Source: Rhodanobacter sp. T12-5 (GTDB lineage Bacteria; Pseudomonadota; Gammaproteobacteria; Xanthomonadales; Rhodanobacteraceae). From it: 64,000 nt of DNA. Of this stretch, positions 25,042 through 33,100 are shown piece after piece. The stretch is taken from NCBI RefSeq assembly GCF_008329435.1, contig NZ_NPKN01000006.1, positions 670 through 64,669 of the forward strand, in the 5' to 3' direction. Every line of letters begins with the position of its first letter. The stretch's first letter is position 1. The position numbers and the translations under genes are program-made. A model generated the notes under the pieces. It was not told the origin of the DNA, did not search any database, and was given only the letters and a program-made list of their open reading frames with translations.

Positions 25042-26115
25042 ATGATCGGTTTGCGTGATATTGAATCCATCGAGCTCTGGGTCGAAGATGCCGATTCAGT
25101 TGCAACCCTGTATCAGCAAACATTCGGTTTTGAGCGAATTGCGCAGGCCAGTCCGGAGACCGGGCTTTCGGGGCGAAATTCGGTCGTTCTGGCTCAGGGA
25201 ACTGCACACGTCATCGTCACTTCGTCGACCGGCTCCGGGGATATGGTTGCCGATTTCGTCGCCCGACACGGAGACGGCGTCCGCGATATCGCATTCAGGG
25301 TAGACGATGCTGCACGGGTGTTCGACCATGCCGTCTCCCGTGGTGCGCCAGCCATTCTGGAGCCGTCGCCTTCGAACTCGGCAGCCGTGGTTCGCGCCAT
25401 CATCGGCGGATTCGACGACGTGGTGCATTCATTGATCCAGCACGATCTGTCTTTTCTGGACTCACTTCCGGATTGCTATCGCCCCCTCAAGACGACCGAC
25501 AAGTCCAAGCCGTTCCTGCTCGACGCGATCGACCACGTCGCCATATGCCTGCGCACCGGAACGCTGGACAAGGTCGCGGAATACTACAAGCGCGTACTCG
25601 ATTTCGAAGACGGACACCGCGAGGTCGTATACACGGATCGTAGCGGGATGAATGCCCGGGTGGTCCAGTCCGGGTCGATCAAGTTTCCCCTTCACGAACC
25701 ACTCGCGACGAATCCGACAGGGCCGATTGCCGAATTCCTCGATCTCAACCAGGGGGCCGGGGTCTACCACGTGGCGTTCCTCACCAACGACATCGTCAAC
25801 ACCTTGCGTGAGCTCGAACAGAATCACGTCGAAGTGCTTCCTACGCCGGGGCGGTATTACGACATGCTGCCCGACCGGGTCGGTCCGGTTGATGAGCGCG
25901 TGGATGACCTGCGCGATCTGAACGTGCTGGTGGATCGCGACGAATGGGGATATCTGCTGCAGGTGTTTACGCGCTCCCTGCACAAGCGCCAGACGTTCTT
26001 CTTTGAAGTCATCCAGCGGAAAGATGCCCGCGGCTTCGGCAGCGGCAACATCCGCGCCTTGTTCGATGCGGTGGAGAGCGACCGTCTGGCGTTGATGGAG
26101 ATGAATTCCAACTGA
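25042..26115 (+). CDS. 4-hydroxymandelate synthase / HPPD-like dioxygenase
   Basis: 357 aa, Fe(II) alpha-keto-acid dioxygenase of the HPPD family. Metal ligands visible: His165 (AIDHVAICL), His243 (GVYHVAFLTND) and Glu322 (FFFEVIQRK). Both 4-hydroxyphenylpyruvate dioxygenase (homogentisate, tyrosine catabolism) and 4-hydroxymandelate synthase (HmaS, antibiotic precursors) have this frame. HmaS-like marks are GFDDVVHSLIQHD, MNARVVQSGS and GNIRALFDAVE. An HPPD-like mark is the Pro in KFPLHEP, where the usual Asn two residues on is His. Location behind an NRPS operon favours a precursor role, giving (4-hydroxy)mandelate; no hydroxymandelate oxidase is seen. AAGGAG lies 7 nt before the ATG. The 160-nt gap before it may hold its own promoter. 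Confidence 0.8.
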   Translation: MIGLRDIESIELWVEDADSVATLYQQTFGFERIAQASPETGLSGRNSVVLAQGTAHVIVTSSTGSGDMVADFVARHGDGVRDIAFRVDDAARVFDHAVSRGAPAILEPSPSNSAAVVRAIIGGFDDVVHSLIQHDLSFLDSLPDCYRPLKTTDKSKPFLLDAIDHVAICLRTGTLDKVAEYYKRVLDFEDGHREVVYTDRSGMNARVVQSGSIKFPLHEPLATNPTGPIAEFLDLNQGAGVYHVAFLTNDIVNTLRELEQNHVEVLPTPGRYYDMLPDRVGPVDERVDDLRDLNVLVDRDEWGYLLQVFTRSLHKRQTFFFEVIQRKDARGFGSGNIRALFDAVESDRLALMEMNSN

Positions 26116-26294
26116 GTGCGAGTGCCTCGCGGGCTTCCGGCGCGCCAGCGCATACCGGGTCCAGGCGACGGGGCTGCGGGCTGTACGGCAACCTCGTTTC
26201 GATGCAGGGATCCGGTCGGTGGTTGCCGCCCGGATCCCATGTGTCACGCAGTTGAGCCGTTGCGGCTCATTGCGAAAAACCGAAAGTTTGCGAC

Positions 26295-26313
26295 CCGCAG
26301 CCTCAGGCTGCGG
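26295..26313 (-). terminator. Possible terminator of the HU-like gene
   Basis: CCGCAGCC/GGCTGCGG with a 3-nt loop; the loop is the TGA stop of the HU-like gene. A T-run on the minus strand lies about 15 nt further (near 26281-26275), so it is not a classical intrinsic terminator. It sits between two convergent genes. Confidence 0.4.
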
Positions 26314-26686
26314 CGTCCTTCAGCTTCTTCAGCGGGCGGATCTTGACTTTGACCGAGGCGGGCTTGGCGGCGAACCACTGCTCTTCCTTGGTGAACGGGT
26401 TGATGCCCTTGCGCTTCGGCTTGGCCGGCACGCTGACCGAGGAGATCTTCAACAGGCCCGGCAGCATGAACGAACCTGCGCCTTTCTTGTGGATGGATCC
26501 GGCCACGGCACCTTCAAGTGCGGCGAGCACGGCCCGCACGTCTTTCGCTGCCACGCCGCTCGATTCGACAATGTGTGCCACCAGGCCGGACTTGGTCAGG
26601 GCTTCCTTGATCGGCTTGTGAGTTGCTGAAGCGGGTGCTGCCTTGGCAGCCGTCTTGCCTTTTGCTGCTTTCTGCGTCGTTGCCAT
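26303..26686 (-). CDS. HU-family histone-like DNA-binding protein
   Basis: 127 aa. Residues from about 22 on fit the HU/IHF fold: IKEALTKSGLVAHIVESSGV, then a glycine turn HKKGAGSFMLPGLLKI and a basic arm KPKRKGINPFTKEEQWF. The DNA-binding arm motif RKGINPFT replaces the usual RxGRNP, which is typical of the divergent HU-like proteins of Xanthomonadales. The N-terminus is a low-complexity Ala/Lys tail. It is a nucleoid protein that bends or coats DNA. ATG chosen at 26686 because AAGGGA precedes it; the frame extends further but without a site. Confidence 0.88.
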   Translation of the reverse strand: MATTQKAAKGKTAAKAAPASATHKPIKEALTKSGLVAHIVESSGVAAKDVRAVLAALEGAVAGSIHKKGAGSFMLPGLLKISSVSVPAKPKRKGINPFTKEEQWFAAKPASVKVKIRPLKKLKDAAA

Positions 26687-27122
26687 GGATCGGATTCCCT
26701 TGGTCGAATGGATACGGATGGATAAAGTGCCTCGCGGCACGCCGAATGTAGGGGAATTCTTCGGTGTCGCCAACTGGTTTGTCCATCAATTTTCGGCTCT
26801 TCCTCCCGATCGGCGCGTGCTGACCCCCGGGCCGGACTCCCGGCATTCGTCCAGGACGAACGCCCTTCGCCACGTCGCGGCCCTCCCCGGCTGCATGCTG
26901 CTGCCGCCTCGACCATGCTCCGCCACCGCTGCGCGCCTGCAGCCCGCGTCGTCTTCACACCGTTCCGCGTATGTTGTGGCGGGAATTCCGGCGCGTGCCG
27001 GACCCAAACTTCATGAGCGTTGCCCGCCAGGCCATCGTGTGATGGACCACCCTGCCGGAGGATCGCCACAGACAGGCAAAGGTGTCTCATTGACCATCGG
27101 CAGCACACTGGATTTTCTCAAG
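26687..27122. other. Divergent intergenic region between HU-like gene and glucan synthase
   Basis: 436 bases that should hold the promoters of both genes. The glucan synthase frame is open through all of it, but the reading there is unlike the family (Pro/Arg/Cys rich). A better start for the synthase is near 27090-27162. I recognise no regulatory site. Confidence 0.4.
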
Positions 27123-30100
27123 ATGCGTCGCCTGCGTGCGTTCCGTCGACGCCGCACGGCCATGCGAACAAAGCCGGAGCAGGAGCCAGCACTGCGCTCG
27201 GAGCTGTTCAGTGCCGAGCAGATGGAACGCCACGGCCAGACGCTGGCCAACCAGCACCGCTTGAGCCCGCGCTCGCGCAGCAACCTGCTGCTGGCCAGGC
27301 TGGACGACAACGAGGCGGTCCTGATCCACACCTGCGAGCGGCTGACCGACGCCACCCGGCGCAAGCGACGGATCACTCCCGCCGGTGAGTGGCTGCTGGA
27401 CAATTTCTACCTGGTCGAGGAGCAGATCCGGATCGCCCGCCGGCATCTGCCGAAAGGTTACAGCCGCGAGTTGCCACGGCTCGAAAGCGGTCCGTCGGCC
27501 GGCTTGCCGCGGGCCTACGACATCGCGCTGGAGATCATTTCCCACGGCGATGGGCGTGTCGACACGCTCAGTCTGCACCGCTTCATCCAGGCCTATCAGA
27601 GTGTTACCGGGCTCACGCTGGGTGAATTGTGGGCGATACCGATCATGCTGCGCCTGGCGCTGATCGAGAACCTGCGCCGGGTCGCCGCGAGGGTGATGGC
27701 GGACTGGCGCTACCGTGGCAAGGCCGCGCGCTGGGCCGATGCAATGGCGGCAACCGCGGAGGGCGACCCGAAGAGCGTCGTGCTGGTGGTCGCCGACATG
27801 GCGCGTTCGAATCCGCCGATGACCGGCCCGTTCGTCGCCGAGATGGCGCGCCGCCTGCAGGGCCAGAGCCCGGCGCTGGCCCTGCCACTGAGCTGGATCG
27901 AGCAGCGCCTGTCCGAATCCGGCCAGAGCATCGAGCACCTGATCCAGCTGGAGGCGCAGCAGCAGGCGGCCAACCAGGTTTCCATCAGCAACAGCATCGG
28001 CAGCCTGCGCGCGCTGTCGTCGATCGACTGGCGCGATTTCGTCGAACATTGCAGCCTGGTCGAACAGTGCCTGCGCGAAGATCCGGCCGAGGTCTATGCG
28101 GCGATGGATTTCGCGACCCGCGATCGCTACCGCCACGTCGTGGAGACGCTGGCGCGCCGTCACCGGCTGACCGAACTGCAGGTCGCCGAAGCAACGATCG
28201 AACTGTCACAGGGTGCACCGCCTGACGACATCAATTCGACGCTGTCGCACCACGTCGGGTTTTACCTGGTCGACCGCGGTCGACGCCGCCTGGAGCAGCG
28301 CCTCGGGGTCCGTCCGAACCTGAGCGAAAAGCTGCGACGCGGATTCGATCGCACGCCCTTGCCGATCTACCTGACACTGCTGGCCTTGCTGACATTTGCA
28401 TTTGCGGAGCCGCTGGTCATGGCGGCGACGCACGACCGGATACCGTCGTGGGGACTGATCGCGATCGCGATTCCGGCCATCGTGCTGGCCAGCCAGTTGG
28501 GACTGAGCCTGCTCAACTGGATGGCTACGCTGACCATCGCTCCGCAGTTGCTGCCAAGGATGGATTACTCGGCGGGCATCCCGCATGCCGCGCGCACGAT
28601 GGTGGTCATTCCCAGCCTGATCGCCAGCGCACAGGATGTGGAAGAACTGGTCGAATCGCTGGAGGTGCGCTTCCTTGGCAACCGCGACGAGTGTCTGCAC
28701 TTCGCGCTGCTCACCGATTTCGCCGATGCGCAAAGCGAAACCTTGCCCGGTGATGAGGCTCTTTTGCAGCTGGCCCAGCGCCGTGTCGAAGCGCTCAACG
28801 AGCGTTACAACGGCACCGGGGCCGATCACTTTTTTCTGTTCCATCGGCCCCGCCGATGGAACGTCTCCGAGCGCTGCTGGATGGGCCACGAGCGCAAGCG
28901 CGGCAAGCTGGCCGATCTGAACGGCTTGCTGCGCGGCAATGCCGATGGTCGCTTCATGCGGATCGTCGGCGACATCGAAAACCTGCCGACAGTTCGGTAC
29001 GTGATCACCCTGGATACCGATACCGGTTTGCCGCGCGACTCGGCGCAGGCCTTCGTCGGCACCATCGACCACCCGCTCAACCGCGCCGTCTACGATCCGG
29101 CGCGCCGACTGGTGGCGCAGGGTTACGCCATTCTTCAGCCGCGCGTAGGGATCAGCCTGCCCAGCACCGCCCGCTCGCGCTACGCGCAACTCTACGGCAG
29201 CGATGCAGGCATCGACCCTTATACGCAGATGGTTTCAGACGTCTATCAGGATGTATTCCACGAAGGCTCCTTCATCGGCAAGGGCATTTACGCCATCGAT
29301 GCCTTCGAACGCAGCCTGGATGGCCGCTTCCCGGAAAACCGCATCCTCAGTCACGATCTGGTCGAGGGTTGTCATGCACGCTCGGGGTTGCTCAGCGACG
29401 TGCAATTGTTCGAGGAATATCCGGCCCGCTACAGCGCCGACGTCAAGCGACGGCACCGCTGGATCCGCGGCGACTGGCAGTTGCTGCCATGGCTGTTGCC
29501 ATGGGCACCAACGGCGCACGACGGCTGGCGCCGCAATGCGCTGACCGCGTTGTCGCGCTGGAAGATCCTGGACAACCTGCGCCGCAGCCTGGTGCCCATC
29601 GCGTTGCTTGCACTGCTGTTGATCGGCTGGCTGCTGCTGTCGCCGGTGGTGTCGTGGACGCTCGCGGTATTGTCGATGGTGCTGGTGCCGCCGCTGCTGT
29701 CGGCGTTGCTGGATCTGGTACAGAAGCCGCGCGACGTGCAACTGGACCAGCACCTGCGCGCCGGCTTCAAGGCCGGCATGCAGCATTTCGCACGGATGGC
29801 GCTGGGGCTGGCCTGGCTGCCGCACGAAGCGCACTACCACCTCGACGCCATCGTGCGCACGCTGTGGCGCGTGCTGGTCAGTCGCCGTCACCTGCTGCTG
29901 TGGCAAACCTCCAGCGAAGTCGAGCGAAGCAGCAGCAATGCTCCCGCGGCCTCATGGCGACTCATGTGGTTCGGTCCGGTACTTGCCCTGACGCTGACGG
30001 CAATCCTGCTGATCCAGCGTCCGCTGGTACTGCTGCTGGCCGCACCACTGCTGTTGCTGTGGTTCTTCTCGCCATCGATCGCGTGGTGGGTCAGCCAGCC

Positions 30101-33100
30101 GCGTGCGCCAAGCGCGTTCAGTCCCACGATGGCGCAACTGCGTTTCCTGCGCGTGCTGGCCCGCAAGACCTGGGCTTTCTTCGACAGCCATGTCGGGCCC
30201 ATCGACCACTGGCTGCCGCCGGACAACCTGCAGGAGCAACCCGGGCCGGTGATCGCCCATCGCACCTCGCCGACCAATATCGGCATGGCGCTGCTGGCCA
30301 ACCTGGCCGCGCTCGATTTCGGCTTCCTCAGCGCCGGGCGCCTGCTCGATCGCACGCGGCAGACCTTTGCCACGCTGCAGCAGTTGCCGCGTCATCGCGG
30401 GCATTTCTACAACTGGTACGACACCTTGAGCCTGCGACCGTTGACACCGCTTTACGTCTCGGCGGTGGACAGCGGCAACCTCGCCGGGCACCTGCTGACG
30501 TTGCGTCCCGGCTTGCTTGCGCTGCTCGACGAACCGGTGTTTCAGCCGCGCGTGCTGCAGGGGCTGCTCGATTGCCTGAATGCGTTGCATGACACGCTGG
30601 AAGACAACGCGGCCAGTACGCTGGAACCGCTGCAACGTGAGTTGCAGGGCGCGCTGAAGACCCCGCCGGCCACCTCCGGTGCCGCCACCGAACTGCTGCA
30701 GCGGCAACTGGACCGTGCCCACGCGCTGGCCCAGGCACTCGTGATCGAACCCGGCAGCGATGCGGAATTCTGGATCGATGCGCTGCTCGACCAGTGCAGC
30801 GATCTATGCGACGAAGCCGGCATGTTCAACCTCGACCCCCCGCCAGAAGACGATGGCGGTTTCAGCGGCATCCCGACCCTGCGCCAGCTGGCCAGGATCG
30901 AGCCGTTGTGCTGGCCGGCGACGGCGCAGGCCGAGACGATCCGCGAGCGGGCGCGCGAACGCATCATCGCGATCGAGCAGCTCGTGCAGCAGGCCGGAGA
31001 CTTCGCCGCGATGGATTACGGCTTCCTCTATGACAACACGCGTGACCTGCTGGCGATCGGCTACAACGTCGACGAGCGTCGTCTCGATGCAGGCTATTAC
31101 GACCTGCTCGCATCGGAAGCGCGACTGGCCAGCTTCGTGGGGATCGCCCAGGGCCAGTTGCCACAGGAGAACTGGTTCGCGCTCGGCCGCCTGCTGACCA
31201 CCAGTGGCGGGGAACCCGTGCTGCTGTCCTGGACCGGGTCGATGTTCGAATACCTGATGCCTACCCTGGTGATGCCCAGTTATGAAGGCACCCTGCTCGA
31301 CCAGACCTGCCGCGCCGCGGTGGCGCGACAGATCGAGTACGGCAAGCAGTTGAACGTGCCGTGGGGCGTTTCGGAATCCGGCTACAACACGGTGGACGCG
31401 CACTTCACTTATCAATACCGAGCGTTCGGCGTGCCAGGCCTCGGCCTCATGCGTGGCCTCGGCGACGACGTGGTGATCGCGCCCTACGCGAGCGCTCTGG
31501 CAATGATGGTGGCGCCGGCGGCAGCGACGAAGAATCTGCAACGACTGGCCGAAGATGCCGGGCACGCGCGCTTCGGCCTCTACGAGGCGATTGATTACAC
31601 CCAGGCGCGGCTACCGCTGGGACAGAGCTCGGCACTGGTCCGGTCGTTCATGGCACATCACCAGGGCATGAGCCTGCTGGCGCTGGACTACGCACTGCTG
31701 GATCGACCGATGCAGCGGCGCTTCGAATCCGATCCGCCATTCCAGGCGACCAGCCTGTTGCTGCAGGAACGCGTGCCCAAGACGGCGGCCGAGTACATGC
31801 ACGCCTCCGGCTTCCCCGAGGTCGATGGCACGTTGCGCATGGCCGAGGCGCGGCTGCGGGTGTTCACCGATCCGGACCGGCCGCGCCCTGCCGTGCAATT
31901 GCTGTCCAACGGCCGCTACCACGTCATGCTCAGCAGCGCTGGCGGCGGCTACAGCCGCCGCGGCGATCTGGCGCTGACACGCTGGCGCGAGGACATCACG
32001 CGCGACAACTGGGGCATGTTCTGCTACCTGCGCGACGTCGCCAGCGGCGAGTACTGGTCCACTGCGTATCAGCCCACGCGGAAGAAAACCGAACTGTTCG
32101 AGGCAATCTTTTCCGACGCACGCGCCGAGTTCCGCGTGCGCGAACGCGAGTTCGACACGCACACCGAAATCGTGGTGTCACCCGAGGACGACATCGAACT
32201 GCGCCGCACCCGCATCACCAACCGCGGCCGCACGCCCCGCGTGATCGAGCTGACCAGCTACGCCGAGGTGGTGCTGGCGCCGCCGCTCGCCGATGCCCTG
32301 CACCCGGCCTTCAGCAAGCTGTTCGTGCAGACCGAACTGGTACCCGAGCTGCAGGCCATCGTGTGCACGCGGCGGCCGCGGTCGGCCGACGAACACGTGC
32401 CGTGGATGTGCCACCTGCTGGCCGTGCACAATGCGGACATTGACGCGATCTCCTACGAAACCGACCGCGCGCGTTTCATCGGTCGGGGCCGCAGTACGGC
32501 CGATCCGCAGGTGCTGGATCGCGAGCAGGCGCAGCTGTCCGGCAGCGCCGGTTCGGTACTCGATCCGATCGTGGCGATCCGTTGCCGCATCACGCTCCAG
32601 CCGGAACAGTCGGCCACGGTGGACCTGGTCACCGGCATGGCCGATAGCCGCGAGTATTGCCTGCAGCTGATCGGCAAGTATCGCGACTGGCACCTCGCCG
32701 ATCGCGTGTTCGACCTGGCCTGGACGCACAGCCAGGTATTGCTGCGGCAACTCAACGCCAGCCTCGCCGATGCGCAGCTGTATGAGCACATGGCCACTGC
32801 GATCATCTTTCCGAACGACAGTCTGCGCGCCGAGCCCAGCGTCCTGCGCGGCAACCGGCGCGGCCAGTCGGGGTTGTGGGGCCAGTCGATCTCCGGCGAC
32901 CTGCCGATCGTGCTGCTGCAGATCGCCAGCCCGGCCCGGATCGAACTGGTCCGCCAACTGGTGCAGGCGCATGCGTACTGGCGGCTGAAGGGCCTGGCCG
33001 TCGACCTGGTGATCTGGAACGAGGATCGCGCGGGCTACCGGCAAGAGCTGCACGACCAGATCATGGGATTGATCGCATCGGGCAGCGAGGCCAGCCTGCT

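Noticed and set aside
3341-26115. Siderophore assignment for the NRPS cluster
   Set aside because: The exporter resembles EntS, but no TonB receptor, catechol or hydroxamate gene or clear Fur box is present.
26643-27089. Upstream 149 codons of the glucan synthase frame as coding
   Set aside because: They overlap the HU-like gene 5' end, read as Pro/Arg/Cys-rich noise and lie outside the family's usual N-terminus.
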